A DNA stretch of 64,000 bases. Origin: Heliopora coerulea (Eukaryota > Cnidaria > Anthozoa > Scleralcyonacea > Helioporidae). The notes under the pieces were generated by a model. That model had not been told where the DNA came from. It worked only from the letters and a program-made list of their open reading frames with translations, and made no database searches. A program made the translations under genes and the position numbers. Numbering within the stretch: position 1 is the first letter of the stretch; each line of letters begins with the position of its first letter. The stretch is from positions 1,302,001 to 1,366,000 of the forward strand of contig JASJOG010000018.1 in NCBI GenBank assembly GCA_030142905.1, written 5' to 3'. Positions 36,201-51,200 of this stretch are shown here, piece after piece.

Positions 36201-39200
36201 AACAAACATCTTCCTGTCATTTCAACTAACTACTAAAACACGTGTCTCTACTGAAAGAAAATTCTAACACTGAATATAATTAACTTTACACGCAATAATC
36301 TTGGCTATTGATTCACGTCCTCATTTCTGCATCATCATGAATAAGCACGTTGCATGCACCAGAAAGCCAGCAAGTTTACATTATAAAAGAATATCGTACA
36401 ACATGCAATGCATCCGACAAAACCTACCGCCAAACTCTTGAGACTGGCTGTTCGGAAGCGACAGACCACATACAACGGTTTCTTTACTTGCAAGCTGGGA
36501 GGAAATTAAAAATTGGTGAGCAAGTCCGCTAGCATACCTGCTAGAGACCATAATGTCCATCCAGAAACTACAGCGGAGCGCACAGATGACGTCAGCACAG
36601 CCGACTTTTTTTCAGAGTCTCCTCATTAATTCCATGAAATAATGTTCGAAACAATAGAAAAAGGCTCAGTTGGGAGTTGTTTAGAGTACTTTTAGTTTGT
36701 TTTAGTTTCAGGTTTAATGATAGCACATGTGCACTGTGCTAATGAAAACGCCCCATTGATATGCCTAAACGCACTGCAATTCAATCCTATCAAACAAGAA
36801 AAGATTCGGAAATAATCATTTATTCCTCGAATAACTGAACGTTCGTAGTATACCGAACTGGACATTCAAATATGTACATTTCAGGAGTTTAAATGCATCA
36901 CCATGATTACGGGTTCGAATTTTTTCACAGTAATCTAACAATTCAGGTCAGAAGCCAAGGCCTTTTTATTACACTATCTCAAAATAACAAAAGAAAAAAA
37001 AAAGAAAACGATCGTTACCTCTTCAATCGGGTATATATATGTCAATTCATGGCTTAGTTGCTTACGACGCATCAGTAACAGAGCGTTTGTCTTCACCAAC
37101 GTTTCCCTTAAAGAAAGAGGAAATTAGCAACATGTTTACTTTATGATCTTGTTTGCCTCAATGCCAGGTGCAGCGATGGCGAAGACAACGACGACAACTA
37201 CATCAGAAATAACCACGAGGAACATGTCAAAAGCTAGAGAAACAACCAGAGGAACACCAGCAATAGCGGGGGACAACAACAATAACAACAAAAAACAACA
37301 ATCACAACAACAAAAACTACAGCATTAACTTAACATGCACGCAAAAACTTTATGCAGATTGTGAGATTGGGCCACTCGGCTACCGTGAATATGACGGACT
37401 CCAAACAAACACAGCCGCAACCTAGACGCGAGGCCTCGTAAAAATGCCGCCCGGTTCGAGACGTCCATCTGGTCCAAAATAAGAACGCCTCTCTAAATGA
37501 GTGGGAAACTCTCTTCAAGCCAACATAACACCAATGGTAAGCATTGCATCTTATGAGCTACATGGTGAACGAAGGGTTGCTCTAAAAATTACAAATTCGT
37601 CTTTTTCTTTAAATCATTCATATAGATAACCAAGGACACGAAGATGTTTGTGTATCAAACTGTCTAACGTCATGACTTAGCATTTGCAAGACTATAGATA
37701 TCGTCGAGGAAGGTTACGACTGGACGACGTTATTTCAAGTCCTCATCATTCTCTGCACATCATTGCGCTCGAGTGTAATGCGAAAATCGCGTCAGACTGA
37801 AAGAAGAAAGACAATGGTCCAGGAAGCCATCTTCGCCCTCGCTTATTTCATCGTTTACCGTCCGACTGACATTTCACGCAGAAGTGTAATATTTTCCAAG
37901 CTGCACGAGGTTGACTTGGAGCAAGTAGTTTACAGTATTATAATTGATATCCGTAGCAACCAAAAGCACGGCAGCATCGAGCGCACAACCCATCAGCTAC
38001 TACAGGTGTCGACGATCCGTCGAAATGTGATGGTGTGAGACATTACAAGAGATTCGAACCATTACTGCTACGAACAATCACGCGAATCCCTTTCTGAAGA
38101 TGACGAGCCTCTTGAAAAGGAACGTGGGAGAGACAAGGGAGCCAACTACCTCAGGCATAACCTGACAACACCATGCTGACTCCTCGTTGTAAATAAAACG
38201 ACGTTTTGACAAAGGCAGAGACAGTGCAAAAAAACTTCTTTCTGATGTGTTGCTCTGCCATTTTCCCTCCTTAGGCAACAAGAAATAGCCCTCATTGCAC
38301 TCCTGTCCCAGCCACTTCACCATCGCTTGAAGAGTATCAACGATTTGTGGAGCGCTACAATCAAGCGCTCTACCGCGGACACTTCTGCAACAGACTAAAA
38401 GGAGCAATGATGATATTCGTCGCAATGATGGACGTCCACTGCTAATGACGCATTAAGGGAGCAAGTGCAGAAAAATTACGGAATAATGAAATATTCCACA
38501 GCCGGATTCCACCGCATTTCGTGGTGTCCGTGACGAACGAGCGAGTGTTCTCTGCAGCGATGATCAACGGAAGTACGCAGCTAGTTATCGTCGACGACTG
38601 GTCAGCATCCACCATAGATTTAGCTCTGAGGAAAAGGTTGCTGCATGGTGGCTGTATGATCACCGCAGTGAAACACCGTAGGCCACGATCGTTCATGAAT
38701 AACGCACCATTCTGCATTACTATTAACAACGTGCCAAACTTTGGCGGATAAACCGAGAATGTCCTCCAAAAGCTTGCGATTTTCAACCCGTAGTCCCTCC
38801 TTAAAACCCACGTCGTTGTCCCGAAAAGTGGATTTACAACGCCATGAAGTGCATGGCATGGATTGTGGGTGAGACCAACCGGAACATCAGTCTGGTCAAA
38901 CGTGAGGAGAGGTGGTACGAAGACGTGGCCGCTGGAGAATTCACACATTCCAAATGACACCAAAATCGACGAAATGATTCTGTGGATTAGCGGAATTGGC
39001 GGATGAACTTGAAGCGGACGTTTCCAAAAACCCACTGCTATGCATCCATCCGGCCTTTGCAGCTGACGCGGACCACGAGAACCGCAAGAGAAACAAGCGA
39101 CTTGGAGAATTTCACCTCTTGATAACTATGTTCAACCATGGATTGAGTAGAAGGGGAGAAACCCGACGATGAGAACGAATGGTGTCCAATCCAATTAATG

Positions 39201-42200
39201 AGTAATTAACAGAAATCTATGGTTCAGGCGAGTCAATTATCTGATAACCACCTATTTCTTGACCTAAAAACTTCATGATACGCATATAATGTGGTTCTCA
39301 CCGACCAGGAGGGGACGTGGGATTGTTGCGGGTCAAGGATTTCGCAGCAAACTCAAATTTAACTTCCCCTAAAATCTAATATTGAATCAAAACACTATAT
39401 CTATCTTAGCATTTTAAGAAATACATGGTAATTTATGTATTTCAGAGACGTTTATCAATTTCACTTTGCAGTATCTACTGCAACTCTAAGTTATCATCAC
39501 CTGCTGGAATGCAGGTATTGATCATTGCTTTATACTTGAGATTTTGCCAGTTGATAGACTTTACGAAGCGCTTCCAACAATGCCACTTGCTGTCTGACAG
39601 TTTTACTCCAAGGAAAGGATGTTTGCACAAACTCCTTCGAATCGCTTATCATATTCACCAACATACAGTAGAATCAAAAATGAGGATGAGACGGGGGTTA
39701 ATTTCATCAGTATCCTCTTTCACGCCATCACAAGTGAACTTCTGAAACTGAACTAAGTTTTTTAGTCCTCTTCCTCTCGCAGGGGTAGTTGACTACTAAA
39801 CAGTGTCACTCTTTTGCACTAGTCGTCTACGAAACACTCCCGTTGTAAGATGTCAAATTACCAACCAAGGTCATTGGCGTCGTAAAAAAGAAATAAAATA
39901 ATTCGAAATTAGAAAGAATCAGGAAACTCTCTTATTTCCACGGCAACGTTTTTGGAATTGGTTGGTCTCATTTTAATAATTTCTACCTACGAGCCAAGTT
40001 AGGTATCAAACTGAGAAAATATTTGGAAGCTAAATCGAGACGAAAACGAGGGGAGAGAATATGGCCGGCCATATTCCGAGAAAACTATTGGAAATGGTTA
40101 TGGGACCACAAGACTTGACCAAATTCAGAGCCACACAAATCGGTTGAACGGTGTTTATCTGAAGACATGACTCGGTCTACACAACTTAGTTGAAAAGTGT
40201 TTATCTGATCACTGATCATGGTTATATGCGGAGCTACACAACCAGGATTAACGATGTTTACTTGATTAGAAATTATGGCCAAATTTGGAGTTACACAATT
40301 CAGTTGAGCGTCATTTGGGAAGTTGCAACAAGCCAAGCTGCTGTTTGACAACGCGCCCGATGCAGATGTGAAAGATAGATTTAAATTCGGTCTTACTATG
40401 AACGGGACTCAGTATACTCAGCAAACGGCGTACATTACTCGTTCAGACTTTCATAAGTGCGGCCAGTAAGATTTTGGCGATCCAACCAAAGCCTTAGGAG
40501 GGAAAGCCGGCAAAATGATAGAAAACTTAGCGTTGTTATTTCCCGTAAGTCTCTATGGTTAGACGTATCGTCCAAAAAGGTTGTGCGCCCGACCACGACA
40601 TGTAAAACAGCTCGATTTTTCCTGCTTTTAGTAACACAGTAACCCCACAAGCACAAGAATAGGCTTGCATTTTCCTTTGTCGAACGCAATAAGTGTTGAA
40701 AGCCTATCAACAAAGACAAATTTAATCTTTTTCAAATACATATTAAAGGAGGTTGATTTAATAGGTGCGTATAAATTTCTAACCTTTTAGCAATGTATGT
40801 CTTTCTAGCTTCGTCAAAATTTTTCTTGACATTTTCAAAACCATCTTGCCTTTTTTGTAGTTCTTCTCCTGAAATAGAAACATTAGAACTGACTGCTTGT
40901 TAATTATATTGATTATTCACCTTCATCACTGATCGCTATATACGTTTATGCTTCAATTTAATGAGATAATGCTCTCCTTTTAAGCGCAAGGCTTTGAGAG
41001 CAATTTGGAAGGCATACATTTAAAACATCTTGGGAAAAAACCCTTATTCCGGTAAGCAAATAGCCACCTGAAGTTTAAGTAAATTTCGATTTCTCACGAC
41101 GTTGTTTACCAAACAATACCTTTAACCGTCACTTGATCACTTAACTCGTGTTCTTTTTTTCGCTCTACAAGTAAACGTACAAAACGTTAAGAAAAAGAAC
41201 TAATGAGACAGCACTATACAATAATACGATGTATTTACTATTTTCATTCAGTTAATCATTTACTCTCTATCTATGCCATATTTGAACTTTTCTGTACCTA
41301 TCGTCAAGGTTTTCCTATGTTTTTGCAGTTCCTCTCGTAACATATTAACACTAAGCTTCAATCGATCAAATTCAGATGCCTAAATAAAGTACAAAGAAAC
41401 GAACTGAAGTGAATGGAATAATAAACCAAGATAAAGACATCACATAAGTCTGCTGAGTGCATTTTTCAGGAGTCTTACCTGAAGTATGTGATGTTTCGTT
41501 ACATTCAGATTTTCTTGTACAGAAGCTTTGATTTGTCTGATTTGCAGCTGAGTCTGACGAATAGCACGAACTAAGGTATGTAATCTTTTAAAAAACAATA
41601 AAACAAACTTTGAACAACAAACATACGGCCACAAAGGCGTTCTATCCTTTTCGGCTAATTTATTTAGATTAAAAAATAGAGAAATATTTAATGGAGATCT
41701 ACCTTAGTCCTACATCCTTAAAAACTAAAAGAAAAATGAGTGCACTCACTTATACACATACACAACCTACAAAAATGCACACCAGGCCCGGATTAACCCA
41801 ATTTGAACCGGGCTATTTCTTGTGCTAAGAATTCCACGGAAATGTGTTTGCTTCAGCGCCATTATTTTTTCATCGTTTGGTATTTTTTTTACAAAATTTG
41901 GTTCCTATTCGCCCACCTGAGAGAAGGCAATTCGGTCCCCTCGCCCATCCTGATACGGTTATGCCCCACGACACCCCTACTTGAAAAATGTGGGCGCCCT
42001 AACCGTGGGTCACAGAATCTCTACCGAGTTATCGATGCATTTAAAACATCCAAATACTTTTGAAAAACAGAAGCTCATAAAATACTCGGCTAACGAAAAA
42101 TATGCGGAATACAATAATTTTCAAAACAATCTAAATACAATTTGTTTAGACTACGTTTCGACCCGGCATCGGGTTATCTTCGGGTCCAAAATGTCGGTCC

Positions 42201-45200
42201 GAAACGTAATCCAAATAAATTGTATTTAATAGATTGATTTATCTCAAAATGGGAAATTTAGTTTCTTTATGACAACACTTTTTTCATATCCATTTTACCG
42301 CCGATCAATTTGACTGGCTGCTTTTGACACATCCCGTTGCAAATACAAACCTCAAGAAAACTGAGTGCCATAAACACTAGACAGGATTTATTAACATTAA
42401 CAATGTGATTCAAACTGGCAATTTTATTTTACCTAAAAGCGAAAGTATTGAAAGCTCTTCCACCTTTTTGTCCTTTTTTCTATCAATCCATGGTAAAATT
42501 GGTAGCAACGCGCTCTTCCAGTGAAGCTTATGATGTCTCGAGAAACTGGTATTGACTATGTAACGCTAGTGTTGACTGTCTGATGTAAAGATAAGACTTA
42601 AGATAAACAAATTCCTTCACAATATTGACCGGGGTCCCAAGGAAGACTGCGGCGTAACACTGGTGGCCTTTAAAGTGCGGAGATCTTTTGCACCACATCT
42701 CCCAATGGGTTAATCCCACCTTCACTCTCACGCACGCACACGCAGACAAACATACATGTACATCAACCAGCTAATGATCTAAGAAAAGTACGTTTAATAA
42801 TAAAATAATAATAAAAAGATAGGCTTAAAATCTCCTCCTCTTTAACTCCAATAATATGTTCCCATACAATAGAAACAACATTACAACACTAACGTTTTCT
42901 GCTGCTTGTATTTGTAATCTGTCCAAATAAGGCTACTTTTTATCACAGTAATTTTTATAAAAGAGAATCAAGCAAACATGTTAATATATAGCATTGTTCA
43001 CTCAGCAAACCGTGTTTCAACTATTTCCTCCTAACATCAAAATTTTCCACTTTAGTAAAAGACAAAATATTTACCGTGTCTGACATGTTCTTATCTCCTC
43101 TTACAAACGCATGGAAAGAGTCATATGTAGATTTTTATTAAACAGACGTGCAGACTTCATGAAACCTTTGACACCCAGAGCTTCCCTATTTTGTAATCCT
43201 AAATGCACCACTGCATAAACATTAACCAGAATAATGCACGTTCACACGTGTACATCCTCGCCGATTAAAATGTTTCGAATGTACAAACCTGTGAAGTGAA
43301 GACAGGCTATAGGAAGACCTCACCTGAAAAATTATTATGAAAGGTACATGTGAAACAGTTCTAAGCGGCACTTTTTGACACTTCTGGGAAAAAATTGATA
43401 CAGAAGCACAACTATTAACACTTCTTTTATCTATACTAAAATATTAAGCAGTTCTAAATTCTAATTAGCGTCAGAAACGTTGCACTGCAACGAGCAATTT
43501 CAAAAATTTAAGAGCCTCCAAAACACATTGTTTTGTTAGGGGCAATTGTCTCCTCTGCCCCAGTTGGCAGTGCCCCTTGCCAACACTAAAACTTTTTCCT
43601 AACTAAAATTGTTCGTTGATGCAGAACGAAATCAGTTTAACGTCATTTCACATTTCATCCAATCCATTAATATTTTATGAGAAAAACACAAAGAAAGCAT
43701 GAGCAACGAGATGGCGTTTGGATATCCGATCTAAACTAGCATAAAATTTTAACAACTTTCAACCTGACTTTCTGTTTCTGATTTTCGCCAGCATAAGCGG
43801 ATAAATAAGGACTAAGATGTAATGCAGAACTTTCAAAAGGAGCGTTTCGTCAAATATCTAACTACTTCGAAGGTGGTCAAAAAAGTCGGCAACCACTTCG
43901 TTTATCACAAGTTTCTCGGTGTTTGGATATCTTGTAAGACATTCCTTCTCTTCCTTGAGATATAACTTTCACGTCAGGTGCATTTCATTTTACTTGGAAG
44001 TGACAAAACGATAACCTTTACCTCCTTCCTGTTCAAACGCCTTTTTCGCGTATTAAACTGTCTGTTCCTAGCCTGAGTAAAATTACAAAAGAAATAAGCC
44101 GGAATTTTATCTGTGCTGATTAAAAAAAATAGCCGGCTCAATTGCATTTGAACAAAAATTTAGTTTCCAAGCAAGAAAATCCCAATTTTGCACTGAGATT
44201 GTGAACTATCATCAAGCAAAGAATAATCCAGCCATGAAGCATGGTTACTTTATTAAATGCACCACCTCGTCGTCATCGAACCAAGACTGGCGTAAACTTT
44301 CCCTTGGTAATCATAAAAGAAATTGCATATTTCATCGACGAATAAGATTTTTCTAGCAATACAGACCCGACTGGATAGAAGGATGAAATAAATATGAGAG
44401 GAGTTGTAAAATAAATAATTTACAGTCTTTAATGAAGGTGTAAAATATCCCTCAAAGGTCCAATACTACGATGTTGAGAGCGACTTATATAACCTAATGT
44501 GGCACAATGGCCACTTTAGCTGCTTCATCTGCCTTTGATATTCAACTTAAAACGATATAACGATATTTTGTCATTCGTTTACTCGTTGAAATAACAATTA
44601 TCCGTGGAAAAATGCGCTACCTACAATAATCACAGGACCTAAGCTATTGCATATTCAAATACTATAGGCTCCAGTAAATATGAAATTTACATGTATGGGT
44701 TTAGAGAATAAAGTGCAACCATTATACACTGGTGGTCAAAAAGAACTGCTCACTTGTGGTGCAGATAGTAACTTGGTTTGCGGCTGTTGCGACCAGTCTC
44801 TCTAAGTCTTCGTCGGGTAGTGGAAGCAGAGACACTCAGCATGTTCAATCTGCATCTCTGTTTAATTTTCCGGTGCAGTCTTAGAGCGATTGGACATGCT
44901 TTTCTCACCATGATTCTGTCCTCTCTCTTCGTAGTTTTCCTTTTCTTGCCCAGGGATCTTCAAATCTTTAACACGTCCAGTAAGTGTCGGCTTCTTCAAA
45001 ATATTGCTGACACTTTGGCTACAGCCCACTTGATCAGCAGTCTCCCGCTATGAGTAACTTTCCCTCCATTTTCAAGGCTGATCCTAGGCCTTAGACCCAT
45101 GATTTTGCATGTTGCTTGAAAGTAATCTCCTGGGGAACCAGGAATACATCTTGACTTTCCCATAAAAAAATTCCTTATAATGACTGGAGCTTTATCAAAA

Positions 45201-48200
45201 ATTGTGGGAGATATGTTAAAATTATCTGAAATTGACTGTTTTGCCATAGGAGTGAGCAAAAACCATTGTTGCGACCCTTCATTACCCATGAAATAGAGCT
45301 TGAGTAGTTCTTTTTGACCGCCAGTGTACTATCAATATCTATAGGTTGCGTCATTCTCGACATATTCTATAATCTGGGTGCTCCCAGAAAAACCAATCTG
45401 GCGAAAACGTCGGACGAAAAACATATTCAATAACTTAGAGTTACGACGGGTTATTTGCAAGGTATAGCAATCTGGTGCCAATGCAAATGGTATCACTGTT
45501 CCTCTGTAGAACCAGGATAATACCTTAAGAAATTCATTAATAATTCATAAGAAAACACAAAAGAAATTGGCTCCTCATTAGTTCGCTGTAAATTGGATAC
45601 AGCATCGTCCTGATTTACATAAACGTTTTTTTCCATTTTGTACGTTAAAATTTCCGGAAACTCCAAGAGCCGGTAAACATTCCATTTAAATGTACCTTTA
45701 TTCGTATTTTAGGAAAGATACACCATTCGTATCCAAACTGTATGGGATTTACAAGACGATCCGTAGTGAATCCGATACAGTTTGATCGTTCATATAGTAT
45801 CTATTACATAAAATGTAAAAATCTTCACTTACCAATTCTTGGTCTACTTTCAGTAAACTACTTCTAATATTAGATTGATTTTCTGTCATATCCTAAAATG
45901 TAAAAAGACGAACAATAAATATTCTAGGCATGACTGGAAGACGATACATTTAAATTCCTTTGGAAATATTTAAGTTATTAAAATATTATTCAAAATGATC
46001 AGTTAATTATATCGGTATTGGAAAAAGGTCATTAGAGTGTTATGATTTATATTTCTGGTCATGTTTATACTTAAATAACATTTCGATTAACCAAACATTT
46101 TTTAAAATATAGTTAAAATTTTCAACTGGAAAATTCTTGTTGAAACATATCAATACCTCCCCTTTGTCCCTACGTTCAATGTTTATCCGTTTGAATTATT
46201 TACACGGTTTAAAATAAATTAACAGAAGCTAGTTTCCATAACTTTGAGAGTTAAACGGACGAGGAAAAAAAGAAACTCTACAACATCATTATTTACGTAT
46301 GAGTGCTGATACAATTTTAGTTATTAACTCCCCATCAAAAGTTACCCAAAAGAACCACCTTCTTTGGTTCAGGTGTATGCATACGTCATATAATAAGGCC
46401 TTCCGCCAGATTTTCTGGATTGAGCGTTAATCCAGTAGGAAAGTTACGTCAGGTGATACTGGCGCTGGGCAAAATCGTACTGGTCCGTGTGATATCATTC
46501 AATGTTCCCAATGAGATTTATTTTCTACGCAATGTAATAACCGCCGTTCGATCTGCACGAGTGCTCGAAATGGCATGAAATGGAATTATTCAAATTTTAA
46601 AACGTTATACTCCGTCGGTTTATCTTCGTCAAAATTTGAAATATTTGGCTTTAAGGTGTTACGTTGTACAGTGTTTAATCCTTTAAAGGTTGAGTTCATT
46701 TTCTCTTGTTCATTGTTTTTTCATTGCTTTTGCTTTGTTTTTCCATTTGTTCTTTTGTTCTTGTAGTTCTGTATACGGGACGCTGACCCTTAAAGGGTTA
46801 ATTACGCTGTAAGTTGCTACGTTACCTTATTAGACGGTTCGTTTTAAGTTACTAATTTACACACAAAGACACTACGTTGGGAGGCTTTAAATTATGGCTT
46901 TATGGGACGTTATTTGATGATTGAAGGAATTTTCTTTGTTATTCATAATCCTTTATTTAACTTACATACTCATTAAACAATCGAGGGTGTGATAGCCCGG
47001 GGAGGGAATTTGATATTCAGCACGGAAAAGAAGGTCTGATGAATTAAGTAAAATGTTGTATTATAAATTCAAGGGATCTATGGTGAGCTTCCCGGGGACG
47101 TATGTGCACATTCCTAGGAAATCATATACATTCCTTGAATTTATAATTAGAAACCTTAATTAATTTACTGAACTCACTTCGACTAAATCTGTAATTCCTC
47201 TGCACACAATTTATAATTTTAACGTTAAACACAGTATCTCTAACAATTTCAACATTTTCCCTTCTGAAGATACGTGAAAATCCTTCGAAACGAAAATTGT
47301 ACACTTCTCAAAAACAACGGAAACTTTCCCTTCATATCATCAGTTTGATAAGATTTCGTAATCTCAATGAAATTACTTCTTATATCGGTCGGTAAACTTA
47401 TTTTAACGGATTTAGATTTCACATTACATAGGCCTGCAAATTCATCCACCAACAAAGTCCCCAAGCAGACTTGATTTTAGTATTTGCAATAATCCTCGAC
47501 ACCTTCAATTTCTCCAGCTCTTCGTCCGTCACAAATGCAATGTTTCTCCCATCCTTCAAATTACTTATTGACAAATTGTCATGTTTTCCTTTCTTTAATT
47601 AATGAGTCGCCGTTTGCAATTCAGCAGAATTCTCTTTAATTTCTTGCGACTCGACCATACTTGCGACTCGACCAAATACAAAATAACTCAGATCATCTGC
47701 AGGACGTCCCCCATTAAAACAAATACATTGATATCAAAAATCACTACTTGTAAAAACCTGTTAGCAAATACATTTACCTTTTGTGAAATGCCATATACCT
47801 TTTTGTTAAATGTTTATACATTCACATGTCAAAGGCATCTTTTCCCAAATGAAATCCTTTTCTTAGAAAATGCATGTAATCATGAAGTAAGTTAGTTAAA
47901 GCCCTCAAGCGTCGGCTTCACGCCAGATACAGCTCTCGGCATGTATCTGGCGTAAAGCCTCCGTTCTCGGGCTTTAAGTCTTACTTAAGTAACGGTACAG
48001 TATGTTATACTGTGTTGTAGAGGTTACTTAATGAGACTTACGTTTTACAAGTGAGAGCTTGGAGATACCCGTGGATCATCGTCAGACGTTTGTCATGCTC
48101 AAACCTCAAACAGTAGTTATGAGCTTTGAGCTTGACGAACGTCCAGCGATCATCCAGAAGTTACTTAGTAAGTCATTATATTAGGCTATAACTTATATTA

Positions 48201-51200
48201 GGCTATAACTTCACCTAACGAGTGCAAGACCTTACTATGTTAAACGTTACGCTATTTTGCAAGATGTTACAGTACGTTCTGTTTTAAGACATATTACGTA
48301 TTACAAAGAGGCCATATTGTCATGTATGACGCTACATCACCTTTTATGACAACATTGCTAAGTCAGACGCAAAATTAAATTACGAAACGGTACATTACGT
48401 CGCAAGTTGTCACGTTGTAAGAAGGTAATATACGTAACGACACAGTAAATTATTGAAATTATTCAATAAATCACGTGGTGTATCACAAACGTCAAAGAGT
48501 CAATGAACAGTTCGTATCGTCGAAAGATTCTGCATTATGGGGTAACACGTCACGTAACTTGTCAGACGCCAAGTTACGAAACGCTTTACTGGCGTTTGGG
48601 ACGTTACATTGCATTTGCACTTCGGTCAATTGGATGGCGCCGAAGATATACGGGATGTTCGGTAAATACGCACGAAATGCTGCGCTCAAAGAAGCAATTC
48701 CTCAATTTAACGTATCCACGACTTACGAAAAACTAAAAACATTCGCCAAGCGGTTGGTGTTTTCCTACGTTTTTCTCAACATCTCGCAACATCTCGCGGG
48801 TTTGGATCATACTATCCAAACACGGAAATCCATTCGGTATTTCTTAACTATATTGCACATAAGGGAAGAATTAGCGGTCGTGCAAACCTCAGTTTGTTTT
48901 GGAGCAACATAAAATCCATCCTGAAGACCAAAGATGATAGAGTTTGGTTCATAAGAATCCCCATCTTGTTTTATCTAGTAAATTTAAAAAATGTCGTGTT
49001 ATGGTCATGATTGCAGGTGAACTCAGCTGAGCAATAGTATTATCTTTAAATCATTTCACACAAGAATCAGATTTGGGTGAAGCCTATTTTAGTCGGCTGC
49101 TAGAAAAAACCAATATGTCAAATGACAATTTCATTATTCAAAGCTAACAAATTTGGACGGGCAATTACATTAAGCGGTTTAAAAAGCTTTTCCTGAAGAG
49201 AATATTTTTCTTGTCCTAAGGCTAAATATGACAATGAGCAAAGAGGATTTTTGATGACTGTGATCACGAAATGCAAGACAAAAAGGATGTGCCAAGTAAA
49301 CAATGTCCCGGCCAGTTTACATATGGGTGATGCATTTTTGAACAAGAAGATTCGTCTAGAGGCGAGGCTCTTCTGCAAGTGGAATTTTTTTTGAAACAGA
49401 GGCAAGTTTCTAAAGCAGAGCACCTTTGAGCACCAGAAACGGTAAATAGTTAAGATACAAACAGAATTTGTTTCATAAAGGGAGATCAAACGAGCCACTC
49501 AGATCGAACTCAAATCGATCCAAAATTGATCAAATTCAGTCCTCTTGGTGGTGATGGTTTCGGATGAATCGAAGATTGATCATGTTCAGTCTTCCCTGAG
49601 GAAGTCGTTTTAGATCTACCACAGATTGAGTTCAGCCCACCTGGAGGAGGAACTTTCGAATCGATCCAAGATTGATCGTGTTTAGTCCTTCCGGAGAAAG
49701 AGTTTCCTAATCGACCCTAGGTCTTCCGAAACCAGCTTGCTTCTGAAGTGAATGGAAACCGAGAAATACAATTGAGAGCTACTGACTTGTTTGGTCAATA
49801 TTCTACGGCTTTTATTTGCATTATTAGAGCTCCAAATTTATCAATCAGTAATTAGCCGAAACGTTGCCCTACGACAAAACCTCAAGTAATTAACTAGTAT
49901 GTGAAAAGCTCTAGAGGGCAATGGAAAAACTATCTCGCTGGATAGTGGACTTTTAATTATTAAATTTAATTTTATGAAATTGAGTGTCTGGCATCCGGTC
50001 GAATAATTGTACTATACATCCGGATTACCACGGACGCTTTAATTTCATCTTTAAATCGGAATCATGACAAAAAAAACATTACTTTTTTAATATAGAGGGT
50101 TTTGAGGGTAATACAACAAAATCTGCAAAATCATTCGTGTTGGCAGAAAAAAGAAACTATCTGGTATTCGGCTTGATATTCTGGTCGGATATCTTTTATC
50201 ATGCCTATCCGGAATGCGGCTCGATACAAAAAATCACCATCCGAGGCACCCTTAATTATCTCGTAAGTTTCTCTAACAGGAGAACCTGGATCGAACTCGG
50301 ATCCATTCGAGATCCGTTGCAGATTGATTAAGCTTTTTCACTCATGCGTGAATGGTCCCTGGAATACTGGAATTCAAAATGGTCAGATCACACATAATGG
50401 TTGATCATGAAGCTTCCAGAAATTAAATTGAAAAATTGAGATAGTTCACTTTCATATTGTACGAACCAAAATATAAAATATTTCAAAACAATTTTTTTTT
50501 GACTTCTTCAAAAAGCAGATTCGAAAATTGCTTAATAAATCGCGTGTAACTTAAAGGTGGAGTCGTTTAGGAATTGTAAAGAATGAAAAGAACTACCGTG
50601 TCTCCCAAATATGACAAACCACGCAAATCAACATTCCATTCGATCAGGAGGCTAAAATGTCCCCGCTCTCCACCCCAGATTCGAACAGTAATGCCTGTAA
50701 AAAAGTTAAGGAAGCTTTGCAGACAAACAACAATCAAGGTTGACTATTGAAAAAACAATTTCTGGGTATTATATGTATATTCTTGTTGCTCTACTTTGTG
50801 TGAGTGCACGTTATAATTTCTAATGTCATTGAATAAACATGCTAAAGGGGTTAATGTTCACAATGCTAAACAGTAAATTCGGAACTACACTAAACTCCCA
50901 CACTTGTACATTTAAAAGATGAAGGCAAACTGTTAAGAAACACGTCTGATTAAATAAACTTTGTTCTCGCGGTCCGTACTAGTAGTTGTGGATGGAGTAA
51001 CTTGCCCTGCTTATAGTCGCCCAGGAAAGAGGTCCGATTGACTAATACGGTTTCTGTTACATGACTGAATCAGGGTAAAGTAATAGTCCATCAAAGGGCA
51101 GTTGAATCGTTAATGACCAAAGATAGTCAAGTGTCAAAGCAAAAAATTCGAGGGAGTCTTAAGCTTTCGAAAATAGTATGATCGTTTTCGAGTCGGCAAA

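Noticed and set aside
38442..39035. 197-codon - strand frame
   Set aside because: Antisense to the SF3 helicase motifs, which explain the open frame better.
41703..41724. 22-nt microexon with good splice sites, which with 42433-42514 gave a frame-consistent route into UVRAG exon 10
   Set aside because: The 43289-43323 exon ([11 protein letters not shown]) fits the same junction with one step, better splice signals and clear family similarity; the other route adds residues with no counterpart.
42528..42749. - strand frame with [13 protein letters not shown], reminiscent of the end of a non-LTR RT
   Set aside because: Too short, with no neighbouring RT motifs; could not be separated from chance.
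48475..48912. 145-codon + strand frame
   Set aside because: No family recognised, and it overlaps UVRAG exon 7 on the other strand; probably chance.
49118..49498. 126-codon - strand frame in a UVRAG intron
   Set aside because: No domain, not needed by the exon model, no similarity seen to UVRAG.
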